DNA of 64,000 bases from an uncultured Vampirovibrio sp. (GTDB lineage Bacteria; Cyanobacteriota; Vampirovibrionia; Gastranaerophilales; Gastranaerophilaceae), in contig CAJTXZ010000017.1 in the NCBI GenBank assembly GCA_910583725.1, positions 1-64,000 of the forward strand, in the 5' to 3' direction. Numbering within the stretch: the first letter of the stretch is position 1; every line of letters starts with the position of its first letter. The translations under genes were made by a program, and so were the position numbers. Positions 45,043-54,363 of this stretch are shown here, in pieces. Below the pieces are notes generated by a model, which was not told where the DNA came from, ran no database searches, and saw only the letters and a program-made list of their open reading frames with translations.

Positions 45043-46284
45043 TTATAGTAATTCTTCTAAGATTCCTATCAGGGCAAGTTTAACATGTGAATAGCTGAGG
45101 CCTCCTTGCATATAAACAGCGTACGGAGGACGACAAGGCCCGTCAGCTGACAATTCAATGGTGGAACCTTCAATAAAGCTGCCCCCTGCCATTATAAGTT
45201 TATCTTCATACCCTGGAACGCCGTCTGGTATTGGCGTTAGGTAACTTTCAACGGGTGAGTATTTTTGTAATGCACAACAAAAAGCTTCCTGAGCCTTTTG
45301 TTCTTCAAATTTAATGGTCTGAATTAAATCACAACGTATAGAATCGGATTTCGGGTGTGTTTTAAAGCCCACATTTTCAAACACTTTTGCGGCAAGAATT
45401 GCACCCTTTACGGCGTAAGATACAACACTTGGTGCCATAAAGAACCCTTGAAGTATGACTCTTGTCTGGTTAAACATTGCACCGCCTTCTGTACCTATAC
45501 CTGGAGCTGTTAGGCGCCTTGCGCACATTTCAATTAGGTCTTTTTTACCTGCAAGATAACCGCCAGCTTCAACTATACCGCCTCCCGGGTTTTTTATGAG
45601 GCTGCCTGCAATTAAATCAGCACCCACATCAGGAGGTTCAAGAATTTGTGTAAATTCGCCGTAGCAGTTATCTACAAAACAGACTATATCAGGGTTTATA
45701 TTCTTTACAATCTTTACAATTTTTCTAATATCATCTATAGTTAAAGAATTTCTAAGACTGTAGCCTCTTGAGCGCTGAATTGTTACCATTCGTGTATTTT
45801 TTTTAATATATTTTGGAATGGAGTCAAAATCTACGTCTAAATCATTCAAAAGAGGTACTTCGTCATACTCTACACCCATTGCCCTAAGGGAACAATTATA
45901 GTATTCGCAGTTATTATTTTTACCTATGATTTCATCCAGTGTGTCATATGGGCTTCCTGCTATGGATAAAAGGGCATCGCCAGGGCGAAGCACCCCAAAG
46001 AGTGCGCATGCAATCGTATGAGTGCCTGAAACAAAATGCGGGCGCACAATTGCAGCCTCGGTGTTAAACGTATCTTTAAATACGTTATCAAGTGCTTCGC
46101 GGCCAAGGTCATCATGCCCGTAGCCAGTTACGGTATAAAAATGCTCTTCGCCTATTTTGTTTTTTCTAAAGGCGTTAAGAACCTTTTCCTGATTGTATTC
46201 TGCTATTTCATCTGTTTTTTTAAACAGATATGCTATCTCTTTTTCTGCCTCATTTACAATTTGGCGCGCTTTTTCTTTTTCCAT
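45043..46284 (-). CDS. YnbB-type PLP-dependent protein (methionine gamma-lyase-like / 'aluminium resistance' family)
   Basis: Cys/Met-metabolism type I PLP fold: GYGHDDLGREALDNVF, VRPHFVSGTHTIACALFGVLRPGD, VDNCYGEF, GSLIKNPGGGIVEAGGYLAG (PLP Lys) and the end AVYMQGGLSYSHVKLAL. The family is called aluminium-resistance protein or methionine gamma-lyase-like; its reaction is not established, so the older names should not be taken as function. Length 413 is normal. It is 35 bases upstream of a convergent... same-strand rubredoxin gene's stop, which precedes it. Confidence 0.8.
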   Translation of the reverse strand: MEKEKARQIVNEAEKEIAYLFKKTDEIAEYNQEKVLNAFRKNKIGEEHFYTVTGYGHDDLGREALDNVFKDTFNTEAAIVRPHFVSGTHTIACALFGVLRPGDALLSIAGSPYDTLDEIIGKNNNCEYYNCSLRAMGVEYDEVPLLNDLDVDFDSIPKYIKKNTRMVTIQRSRGYSLRNSLTIDDIRKIVKIVKNINPDIVCFVDNCYGEFTQILEPPDVGADLIAGSLIKNPGGGIVEAGGYLAGKKDLIEMCARRLTAPGIGTEGGAMFNQTRVILQGFFMAPSVVSYAVKGAILAAKVFENVGFKTHPKSDSIRCDLIQTIKFEEQKAQEAFCCALQKYSPVESYLTPIPDGVPGYEDKLIMAGGSFIEGSTIELSADGPCRPPYAVYMQGGLSYSHVKLALIGILEELL

Positions 46285-46319
46285 AATTTTTTTGTGTCTG
46301 CGGCCAAATATCCGCAGAA

Positions 46320-46481
46320 TTATCCTTGTTTAACAAACTGATTTTTTGGTGCGTTGCATATAGGACATCTCCAATCCGCAGGTAAATCCGCAAAAGGTGT
46401 GTTTGGTGTTACATCGTTGTCGGGATCACCAGCTTCAGGGTCATAAACATATCCGCAAAGCAAGCAAACATATTTTTCCAT
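46320..46481 (-). CDS. Rubredoxin
   Basis: The 53-residue product starts MEKYVCLLCGYVYDPEAGDP and ends DWRCPICNAPKNQFVKQG. The two C-x2-C pairs (CLLCG and CPICN) bind one iron; the YDP and Trp residues are family hallmarks. Rubredoxin carries single electrons in the cytoplasm, typically to oxygen- or peroxide-reducing enzymes of anaerobes. AAGGAAAA precedes the ATG. It lies 35 bases upstream of the YnbB-type gene on the same strand, possibly co-transcribed. Confidence 0.95.
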   Translation of the reverse strand: MEKYVCLLCGYVYDPEAGDPDNDVTPNTPFADLPADWRCPICNAPKNQFVKQG

Positions 46482-46610
46482 TTTATTTTCCTTCTTATTC
46501 TACATCAAAAAAATATACTAAACAAAAAAGTATTTGTATTCGATATATGGATATTATTTTCTAAAAAAACTGATATAGAATTAATAAAAACACTGCCATG
46601 TATTTTGGGA

Positions 46611-46638
46611 TTGTTGATTTATTTATTTGTGATATAAT
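46611..46638 (+). promoter_or_regulatory. Promoter of tmRNA
   Basis: TTGTTG (46611-46616), 16 bases, TATAAT (46633-46638) with TGA before the -10. It is ~43 bases upstream of the mature tmRNA 5' end, so a short precursor leader is expected. Confidence 0.55.
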
Positions 46639-46680
46639 GATTAATACAAAGTTTAATTATGTTCTTTGAAATTTTAATAT

Positions 46681-47081
46681 GGGGATGATTATGGATTTGA
46701 CAGGGTGTTTGTGTCATCTAAGCTGCGGGTTCGGGCGCTGTTCCCGGTTAACAACGAGCAAATAAAACAAACGCTAAATTTGAAAAAAATATCGTAGCTC
46801 CTGTATTCGGCCGCAAGGCTGTAATGGCTGCCTAGGATATTTCTAGCTACTCTATAGTTTAACTTGCGGGCTATAGGGTCCCCAAGCAAGTACAGCGCGT
46901 GAAGAGAAAGCATAGCGCGTGAAGTTTTGCAATAAAAGTTGTCTGTCTTTTAAAAAACAGTCTAAGGCTGGTTTTTGGCTGTGATTACTCGCCTAAGCCA
47001 GTTCGAAGCTAAGTAGAATCTACACCCGTAGATGTTTATTTGGCATCATTTTGGACGCGGGTTCGACTCCCGCCATCTCCA
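46681..47081 (+). ncRNA. ssrA: tmRNA (transfer-messenger RNA)
   Basis: The 5' end GGGGATGATTATGGATTTGA and the 3' end GTTCGACTCCCGCCATCTCC form the tRNA-like domain (acceptor GGGGATG/CATCTCC, T-arm GCGGGTTCGACTCCCGC). The tag frame runs 46758-46835: it begins ANKTNAKFEKNIVAPV and ends GRKAVMAA before TAG, 25 residues including the resume alanine, ending in the usual proteolysis signal. CCA is not encoded. tmRNA frees stalled ribosomes with SmpB. Confidence 0.95.
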
Positions 47082-47800
47082 GATTTAATTTTTAGGTTTT
47101 TTATACCCTTAAAATGCTTAATATATTTGATTTTGCGTTGGTTCGAACGTGAATATTTTTTGTTTAAAAAGTTCAAGCTGCGACACGCAGACGCCACCAT
47201 TAAAATTTAACTATACTAAACTCTTGTATTTTGTGTATTCGCACGTTTGCAACCAAGGTTGCAAAGTTCCGCCATCTCCACCATTAAAATTAAGGCAAGG
47301 CTTGATTACAGCATTATTTTGAAATTTTTGCATCCATTGTGTGTCCACATTAATTAAGTTGTCACGATAAGCCTGGTTTATATGTGTAATAATATATGAT
47401 TCACCTATGGAATTGGGAGCTATATTGTTTCAAGAGTCTTACTATGGGTATTTTGTTGCTATTAATAGCTTCAAATTATACACCACAACCCTTTTCTTTT
47501 TTTGTTAGGGTTAATAGTTTCTTTTGATTTTTTTTACAAAAAAGGGCTCAATGCTATTGACGTTTATATTAATTTGCTTGCTATTTTTACGGTTTGTCAA
47601 ATAAGCGGTAGACAACATCAGATAAATATATGAGTAGATTTTTATCTAAAATCTTTTTTAAATTGCATCAAAAACGCAGATATTTTTAAAGCTTATTGTG
47701 CACTGAAAGCTAAGTGCAATAAAACTGGACAAAAAGGGCGTGTAAATATATAAAGTATTTTTATGTGATAGTGATGATTTTAAAGCACAAATATTACACA
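47082..47800. repeat. Region after tmRNA with copies of its 3' end and hairpins
   Basis: CCGCCATCTCCA, the last 12 bases of the tmRNA, is repeated at 47269-47280 and is followed there by CCATTAAAATT; the same CCATTAAAATT occurs at 47197, 84 bases earlier, after CGCCA. A perfect hairpin TTTGCAACC-AA-GGTTGCAAA (47246-47265 region) precedes the copy. The rest (47300-47800) shows no gene. Confidence 0.6.
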
Positions 47801-47840
47801 ACAATAAAAAGACCAGAGCTGAAATTAAGCTCTGGTCTTT
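47801..47840 (-). terminator. Terminator of tRNA-Pro
   Basis: AAAGACCAGAGCT pairs with AGCTCTGGTCTTT around TAATTT-like loop; on the minus strand TTTTT follows. It lies 9 bases after the tRNA 3' end. Confidence 0.85.
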
Positions 47841-47848
47841 GTTTTCAA

Positions 47849-47914
<66 letters not shown>

Positions 47915-47925
<11 letters not shown>

Positions 47926-48281
47926 ATGTTAACTTATTCAATTTTCAATTTTTGAGGCTTAGCTTGGTACCCTTCGATACAAACTTCGTTTGTACCCCCA
48001 CCGGAAACTTGACATTTAGTCAACTTTCCTCTCGGGGTCCCTGCTACGTCCCGATGTTAACTTATTCAATTTTCAATTTTTGAGACTTAGCTTGGTACCC
48101 TTCGATACAAACTTCGTTTGTACCCCCACCGGAAACTTGACATTAAGTCGACTTTCCTCTCGGGGTCCCTGCTACGTCCCGAAATTAATCTATTTAATTG
48201 TCACCGCAGCTTGGTAGCTTTGCGCTACCACCTCTCCTCCAAAGTGACATTTGGTCACTTTTTCGTTGACAGAGTGCTACA
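47915..48281. repeat. 128-base repeats carrying the 5' end of tRNA-Pro
   Basis: GCTACGTCCCG occurs at 47915 (in the tRNA), 48043 and 48171, exactly 128 apart; units 1 and 2 are nearly identical, the third diverges after ~12 bases but keeps the plan. Each holds, on the minus strand, a GGAAAGTxGAC/GTCAAGTTTCC stem, a TACAAAC-GAA-GTTTGTA hairpin and TACCAAGCT, the complement of the tRNA D-arm AGCTTGGTA. The outer unit has GGTAGC-GCAAA-GCTACC and AAAGTGAC-CAAAT-GTCACTTT hairpins. Confidence 0.85.
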
Positions 48282-48684
48282 TACTAATTTTATATTAATT
48301 AAATAATCGTATTAATTATTGCTCAAAATAATGATTTTGTAAAGCCTGTTTTTGAAATTTATTATGTGTATTTACGCTAAATATCTTATTGTATTGAACT
48401 TGGTTATTTTATGTGAAATTCTTGTGAATAGCTCTGGCGTCATCATCGCTTAAGAGTCTATAGTAAAATAAACGTTTACATAAAATCATGAGATTTTATG
48501 TAAATCAGACAAAGAATCTTGATACGATATTTATGCAGTTTATCTAAAGATATAAAAGTCTTGCCAGATTTTTTTGGGGTTTAAAAAATATTATATGAAA
48601 TTTTTAAAGCGTAAATTTTATTATCCAAGGTTTTTTGGTTTTTTTGATATAATTAAACCATTATAAAACTCCGGGGGTATAGAG
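48282..48684. promoter_or_regulatory. AT-rich region upstream of the glycan cluster with an extended -10 site
   Basis: No gene is supported. TGATATAAT (48645-48653) is an extended -10 about 30 bases before the first glycosyltransferase gene; I see no good -35. It is a plausible promoter for the cluster. Confidence 0.4.
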
Positions 48685-50661
48685 ATGGATTTAAACAATA
48701 TAAATATATGTATAGCATGTGATGATAATTATTCAAAATATGCAGGAGTTACTATGGCGTCCGTTCTTTATAATGCCCTAAAAAATGATGAAATTGTCTT
48801 TTATATATTGGATGGTGGCATTTCGGATGAACATAAAAAACAGATACTTTCTTTGAAAGCGTTAAAAAAGTGTGACATAAATTTTATAAAGATTGATGAA
48901 AATTTGTTCGATAGTTATAAGAACATACAATCGCATAGTTATATATCTTTGCCCTCATACTACAGGTTGAAACTGCCATCTTTATTGCCTAATGTCAAAA
49001 GAATAATATATTTTGACTGTGATTTTATTGTAAATTCAAGTCTTAAAAAATTATTCAATAAAGATTTGGGCAACTGTCCCGTTGCAGGTGTTTTAGATCT
49101 TAACAGGCGAATGCTAAAGAAAAATCCATCATATGTAAATTCAGGCATGCTTGTTATGGATTTAGAAACAATGAGAGAACAGGATACGGAAAATATCCTT
49201 TTAGCGTGGACAAAAGAGCATATTGATAAAATAAAAACAGGTGATCAGGAAATCCTAAACGAGGCTCTTAAGGGTAAAATCAAAGTTGTAGAGGATGAGT
49301 GGAATGTACAGTCAAGTAACTTTACAAACCGCTCCAGCTATACTAAAAATTTAAAAGGAATTCATTTTGTATCAAAAAATAAACCTTGGCATTTTGGTTC
49401 ATTTAGTTATCACAGGAATTTATATTTTAAATATTTGCAAATGACACCTTGGAAAATGAATGAAAAGGAACTCAGGCACTGGACTTTTGATAACCAGATT
49501 ATATCGTTGTTTAAATATCTAAAGTACAGACCGCTATTTCTTTTCCGACCCAGGTTTTATGAGGCATTGTTTAAAACATATGTTTTGCCTTTGTTTGAAT
49601 ACAAGAAACCTGTCATAAAGGATAATACGTTTTTACTTTGGGAGCCTTGCAGCAAGTCTCATTCAGAGGTATTACCGGGTTATGCGAAATACTTACTTGA
49701 TTTAGGATATCACGTTTCTGTTTTATGTGCGCCCGAAAGGATTAAAGAGGGCTTATTTTCAAGGTTTAAGGATAAAAATTTAACCATAAACAAGATGACA
49801 AAAAAGCAGGTGCGAACTTTTTTTAAGAAGAATAATCTTAAGGATATTGAAGGGCTTTTAATTACTACTGCAGGCAAACTTTGCGACAGCGTGCATTATG
49901 GCGATGTTTATAAATATTTTAATAAAGATATTGATAAGAAGAAAATTTTACTTGTTGAACATGAGGCTTGTCATAGTGTGGATAATGGCAGTTGGTGTGA
50001 AAATTTGATAATGCTTCGAAGACTTGATTATAAGAATGCAAAGTGTGTCAGTGTAAATCCGCATAATTTCGGGGATATTAAAATTACGCCAAAAAATACT
50101 GATGTTACAAATTTTATCACAATAGGTGCGCTTCAATATAAAAAGAAAAACTGCAGCTTGATGATTAATTCTTTTCAAAAACTTTTAGACAGAGGATATA
50201 AGAATTTTAAGGTCACGGTTGTGGGAAAAGGGCATCTGGACGATTTGCCTGCTGAATTAAGACAGTATTTTGATATTAAGGGAAGATTGCCATTTGATAA
50301 AATGTATGAGGAGCTTGAAAAGGCAGACTTTCTTCTTACTGCCTATAACGACAAAGATCCAAAACACATAAGGTATAATACATCCGGCACAAGCGGAAAT
50401 TTTCAATTGGTATACGGCTTCTTAAAGCCCTGTATTATTGTTGAAAGTTTTGCGCCGATTAATGGCTTTGATGATTCAAATTCTATTCTTTACAAGGATG
50501 ATGCGGATTATATAAATGCACTTGAAAAGGGTATAAATATCAGTGCTATGGAATATGAAATTATGCAGAAAAATCTTTCTGCCTTGGCTTTAAATATATA
50601 TAATGATTCAAAAGAAAATTTGAAACATTTAATTGAAAACAATGCAGGATATTGTTCTTAG
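48685..50661 (+). CDS. Bifunctional glycosyltransferase: GT8-type N-terminal and GT-B-type C-terminal domains
   Basis: Residues 1-~290 are a GT8 glycosyltransferase (IACDDNYSKYAGVTMASVLYN, IYFDCDFIVNSSL with DxD, YVNSGMLVMDL, GDQEILNEAL, IHFVSKNKPWH). After a linker, residues ~315-655 look like a GT-B glycosyltransferase (LLWEPCSKSHSEVLPGYAKYLL, ITIGALQYKKKNCSLMINSF, VTVVGKGHLDD). Two different transferase folds in one chain suggest that two successive sugars are added. Cytoplasmic, no membrane helices. It is the first gene of a glycan cluster. Confidence 0.75.
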   Translation: MDLNNINICIACDDNYSKYAGVTMASVLYNALKNDEIVFYILDGGISDEHKKQILSLKALKKCDINFIKIDENLFDSYKNIQSHSYISLPSYYRLKLPSLLPNVKRIIYFDCDFIVNSSLKKLFNKDLGNCPVAGVLDLNRRMLKKNPSYVNSGMLVMDLETMREQDTENILLAWTKEHIDKIKTGDQEILNEALKGKIKVVEDEWNVQSSNFTNRSSYTKNLKGIHFVSKNKPWHFGSFSYHRNLYFKYLQMTPWKMNEKELRHWTFDNQIISLFKYLKYRPLFLFRPRFYEALFKTYVLPLFEYKKPVIKDNTFLLWEPCSKSHSEVLPGYAKYLLDLGYHVSVLCAPERIKEGLFSRFKDKNLTINKMTKKQVRTFFKKNNLKDIEGLLITTAGKLCDSVHYGDVYKYFNKDIDKKKILLVEHEACHSVDNGSWCENLIMLRRLDYKNAKCVSVNPHNFGDIKITPKNTDVTNFITIGALQYKKKNCSLMINSFQKLLDRGYKNFKVTVVGKGHLDDLPAELRQYFDIKGRLPFDKMYEELEKADFLLTAYNDKDPKHIRYNTSGTSGNFQLVYGFLKPCIIVESFAPINGFDDSNSILYKDDADYINALEKGINISAMEYEIMQKNLSALALNIYNDSKENLKHLIENNAGYCS

Positions 50662-50850
50662 AATTATTACATAATAAAAATTTATTTTATTGTATAATTT
50701 TTATACGACTGTGAAACTTGTAAAAAGGTTGTTAACAGGCACAATATAAACAAAATCCAAGTTTTATTTTAAGGATAGCGTAGTTTAAATTTTTATTATG
50801 AATCTTAAATTTACATATGATATGCTTAATTTTCAGAGAAAGCGAGAGAG

Positions 50851-51741
50851 ATGAATAGAGTCCCCATAGTTTTTTGTTTTGATAAAAGAATAATTTTAGG
50901 GGCTTCTGTTACGATAAAAAGTCTTGTTGACACTGCAAAGGCTGAAACAAACTATGATATCAGGGTTTTTCATTCTGATTTAAGTCTTGATTATCAGAAA
51001 AGTTTAACATCTCTTGTTCAAAATACTAACCATACTATTGCTTTTCATTATATAAATCCTGAAATTTTTAAAGACGCACCGAAAAGTAACGGCTCCTGGA
51101 GCGAAATTGTATACTACAGGTTTTTAGTGCCTGAAATTTTAAAGGAATACAATAAGGCCATATATTCTGATGTAGATGTATTATTTAAGGATGATTTATC
51201 TGAATTGTATTTAACCGATGTTTCTAATATGGAATTTGCTGCTGTGAGGGCTGAAAAAAATCATCCAAAGGTTATTGGCCACAAGTATTTTGAAGAGAAC
51301 AAGAATGAATTTATTTTTTGGTCTGGTCTAATGTTATTTAATAATCAAAGATTTAGAGATGAAAAAATATTTAACAAGCTTTTAATTAATGCTAAAAAAT
51401 ATTACAAAAGATTAAAGTTTTTTGATTTGGATTTAGTGAATATCACCTGCGATAATATAGGGCCTTTGCCTTTTAAATACTGTGTTTTACAGGGATTTTA
51501 TTACAATGATGATTATCATAATGTTAAGGATTATGAATATTTAAAGGGTGTTTATTCTGATAAAGTCATAGAAGAAGCGATTAAAAACCCTGCAATTATT
51601 CATTATGCAGGAAAGCCAGGAAAGCCTTGGAGAATGAAACATCCATATGAAGATTATAAACATTATATTGAAAAGCTTCCGCCAAAATTAAAAAAATACA
51701 CAATAAGAGATATAAGGAAGCGGTTGTTTAATAAGGTATAA
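50851..51741 (+). CDS. GT8-family glycosyltransferase
   Basis: Single GT8 domain: VFCFDKRIILGASVTIKSLV, YSDVDVLFKDDLSEL (DxD), FIFWSGLMLFN, IHYAGKPGKPWRMKHP. These retaining enzymes transfer glucose or galactose from UDP-sugars, as in LPS core synthesis. It is separated from the preceding gene by 189 bases, and followed by an acyltransferase gene after 36 bases. Confidence 0.85.
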   Translation: MNRVPIVFCFDKRIILGASVTIKSLVDTAKAETNYDIRVFHSDLSLDYQKSLTSLVQNTNHTIAFHYINPEIFKDAPKSNGSWSEIVYYRFLVPEILKEYNKAIYSDVDVLFKDDLSELYLTDVSNMEFAAVRAEKNHPKVIGHKYFEENKNEFIFWSGLMLFNNQRFRDEKIFNKLLINAKKYYKRLKFFDLDLVNITCDNIGPLPFKYCVLQGFYYNDDYHNVKDYEYLKGVYSDKVIEEAIKNPAIIHYAGKPGKPWRMKHPYEDYKHYIEKLPPKLKKYTIRDIRKRLFNKV

Positions 51742-51777
51742 AACCCAAAACGTAGTGCAATAAAGCGGGAGTAGAGG

Positions 51778-52356
51778 ATGAGCATTCAAAAATTAAGAAA
51801 TCAGTTAATACAGTTAATTCCAAATAGAAAGCTTAAGTATTGGCTAAGCTATAATTATGGCTGGTTTCCTGGAAATTTTATTGCGCCTGATGTTAGAATT
51901 TCAGCTATTAAAAAATTAAAGCTTGGCGGTAATGTCTGGATAGGCGGATGTGGTGCTGCAATCCATGCCGGTGGAGGCATTACCATCGGCAGAAACACAA
52001 AAATCGGCGAAGGGTGTTTCTTTATATCCTCAAATCACAATTATATGTCAAAAACCCACGTTCCTTTTGATAATATTGGTCTGCTTCAGTCAATTGAAAT
52101 TGGCGAAAATTGCTGGATTGGCGCAAGATGTATGATTTGTCCGGGTGTAAAAATTGAGGATGGCGCAATTGTTGCAATGGGTTCTGTTGTTTCAAAGTCT
52201 GTACCAAAATGTGCAATTGTTGGCGGAAATCCTGCAAAGATAATCGGCTGGCGCAACAAAGAAGAATATGAAAATAATGCAAAATTAAACCGCACATACT
52301 ACGAAGAGCCCACAATTGATACAAAAATTGAAGGGTTTAAGGAATTTTTAAAATAA
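51778..52356 (+). CDS. Hexapeptide-repeat acyl/acetyltransferase
   Basis: Left-handed beta-helix with hexapeptide repeats (VWIGGCGAAIHAGGGITIGRNTKIGEGCF, GENCWIGARCMICPGVKIEDGAIVAMGSVV is split here by position rather than quoted whole) and the closing VGGNPAKIIGWR. Catalytic His lies in SSNHNYM. WbbJ-like enzymes of this type add acetyl or other acyl groups to surface glycans. It lies 13 bases before a GT2 gene. Confidence 0.85.
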   Translation: MSIQKLRNQLIQLIPNRKLKYWLSYNYGWFPGNFIAPDVRISAIKKLKLGGNVWIGGCGAAIHAGGGITIGRNTKIGEGCFFISSNHNYMSKTHVPFDNIGLLQSIEIGENCWIGARCMICPGVKIEDGAIVAMGSVVSKSVPKCAIVGGNPAKIIGWRNKEEYENNAKLNRTYYEEPTIDTKIEGFKEFLK

Positions 52357-52369
52357 TATTGGAGCAAAT

Positions 52370-53212
52370 ATGGTAAAAGTATCCGTATTAATGTCTGTAT
52401 ATAACGGGGTAGAGAGTGAGATTAGAGAAGCGATTGAGAGTATTTTAAATCAAACATTTTCTGATTTTGAATTCGTCATTGTTAATGACGGCTCGACTGA
52501 TAATACACCTCAAATTCTCTCTGAATATGCAAAGAAGGATAACAGGATAAAAATTATTGAAGGAAACCATACAGGTCTTTCAAATGCACTGAATTTAGGT
52601 ATGAAAAATTGTATGGGCGAGTATATTGCAAGGATGGATGGGGATGATATTTCGCATTTAGACAGACTTCAAAAGCAGGCAGAGTTTTTGGATAATAATC
52701 CCGATGTTTCCATTTTGGGCGCTTCAATTGAAACTTTTCCAAAAAAGAAGGTGATATCTTATCCTCTTTCTGTTGGTTTTGTTGATATGTTACAAGGATG
52801 CCCCCTGGCACATCCTCTTGTTATGTTCAGGCGGGCTGATTTTGAACGGTATAATCTTTTTTATGACGCTGATTTTGCCTGCGAAGATTATGAGCTTTGG
52901 TCAAGGGCTATAAGGCATTTAAATATTGCAAATTTACCAGATGTGCTTTTAAATTACAGGGTAAAGAAAGATTCTCTTTCGCACACAAAACTTGGCAAAA
53001 TATATAAAGACAGTAAAATTGTAAAGCAGAGAATTCTTGATATTTTAACAAAAGATACGGAAAAACAAAACAAGCTTGTAAAATATTTTGAGAATAAAAA
53101 AAGTAATATTTTTGAAAAATTATTCTCATACAGAAATAAATGGTATGGAGATGAACAGTATAAAGTACTTACGATTTTAGGTATCGAGATAAAACTTTAT
53201 AAAAAAGTTTAA
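52370..53212 (+). CDS. GT2-family glycosyltransferase
   Basis: A GT-A fold: VSVLMSVYNGVESEIREAI, FVIVNDGSTDNTPQIL, ARMDGDDISHLDRL (DxD) and CEDYELWSRAI. Inverting family 2 enzymes transfer sugars to nascent O-antigen or capsule chains. The C-terminus (NKWYGDEQYKVLTILGIEIKLYKK) is a common ending in capsule-cluster transferases. It is followed by gmd. Confidence 0.88.
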   Translation: MVKVSVLMSVYNGVESEIREAIESILNQTFSDFEFVIVNDGSTDNTPQILSEYAKKDNRIKIIEGNHTGLSNALNLGMKNCMGEYIARMDGDDISHLDRLQKQAEFLDNNPDVSILGASIETFPKKKVISYPLSVGFVDMLQGCPLAHPLVMFRRADFERYNLFYDADFACEDYELWSRAIRHLNIANLPDVLLNYRVKKDSLSHTKLGKIYKDSKIVKQRILDILTKDTEKQNKLVKYFENKKSNIFEKLFSYRNKWYGDEQYKVLTILGIEIKLYKKV

Positions 53213-53269
53213 CAAATTGTTTTGCTTAAAGTAAAATATTAGAAGATATATTATAGAATTGGGGAAATG

Positions 53270-54358
53270 ATGGTTAAAAAAGCTTTAATTACCGGTATTA
53301 CAGGGCAGGATGGAAGTTATCTTGCGGAATTTTTACTTGAAAAAGGTTATGAAGTACATGGAATGAAAAGGCGTGCTTCATCATTTAACACTTCAAGGAT
53401 TGACCATCTTTATCAGGATATTCACAGCGACGGTAATTTTAAGCTTCATTACGGTGATTTGTCGGATTCTTCAAATTTAATAAAATTAGTACATGATATT
53501 GAGCCTGATGAAATTTATAATCTGGCTGCACAGTCTCATGTTAAGGTTTCGTGGGATTGTCCTGAATATACTGCCGATTGCGATGCTCTTGGAACATTAA
53601 GGCTGCTTGAGGCTATAAGAATGAATGGCTTTGAAAAGAAAACCAAGTTTTATCAGGCCTCAACGTCTGAATTATACGGGCTTATTCAGGAACCTGTTCA
53701 GAATGAAAAAACCCCGTTTTACCCAAGGTCACCATATGCGGTTGCAAAACTCTATGCCTACTGGATTTGCGTAAATTACAGGGAGAGTTTTAATATATTT
53801 GCTGCAAACGGTATTTTGTTTAACCATGAATCGCCAAGGCGCGGTGAAACTTTTGTTACAAGAAAGATTACAATGGCTGCAACAAAGATAAAAATGGGCC
53901 TTCAAGATAAATTATATCTCGGAAACCTTTCTGCTAAGCGTGATTGGGGCCATGCGAAAGATTATGTTGAGGGTATGTGGAGAATTTTACAAAAGGATGA
54001 ACCTGTTGATTATGTTCTTGCAACCGGTGTCACGACTTCAATCAGAGATTTTTGTAAAATGACCTTTAAAGAGCTTGATGTTGATATTGAATTTGTTGGC
54101 GAAGGCGTTAATGAAAAAGGAATTGACAAAAAAACAGGTAAAGTACTTATAGAAGTTGACCCTAGGTACTTTAGACCGGCAGAGGTTGATTTATTATTAG
54201 GTGACAGTGCAAAGGCAAGGAAGGAATTAGGGTGGAAACCAAAGTATACTCTTGAAATGCTTGTAAAAGAGATGGTTGAAGAGGATTTAAAACTTGCCCA
54301 AAAAGAGAAAACCTTAAGGGATAACGGCTATGAGGTTTTAATTCCAAGGGAGGCGTAA
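53270..54358 (+). CDS. gmd: GDP-mannose 4,6-dehydratase
   Basis: Signatures: LITGITGQDGSYLAEFLLEKG, GMKRRASSFNTSRIDH, HYGDLSD, NLAAQSHVKVSW, YQASTSELYGLIQE, SPYAVAKLYAYWI, FNHESPRRGETFVTRK, LGWKPKYTLEMLV. It makes GDP-4-keto-6-deoxymannose, the precursor of GDP-fucose. An ATG at 53267 just before is equally possible. The downstream fcl completes the pathway, with one acyltransferase gene between. Confidence 0.96.
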   Translation: MVKKALITGITGQDGSYLAEFLLEKGYEVHGMKRRASSFNTSRIDHLYQDIHSDGNFKLHYGDLSDSSNLIKLVHDIEPDEIYNLAAQSHVKVSWDCPEYTADCDALGTLRLLEAIRMNGFEKKTKFYQASTSELYGLIQEPVQNEKTPFYPRSPYAVAKLYAYWICVNYRESFNIFAANGILFNHESPRRGETFVTRKITMAATKIKMGLQDKLYLGNLSAKRDWGHAKDYVEGMWRILQKDEPVDYVLATGVTTSIRDFCKMTFKELDVDIEFVGEGVNEKGIDKKTGKVLIEVDPRYFRPAEVDLLLGDSAKARKELGWKPKYTLEMLVKEMVEEDLKLAQKEKTLRDNGYEVLIPREA

Positions 54359-54363
54359 CTTTT

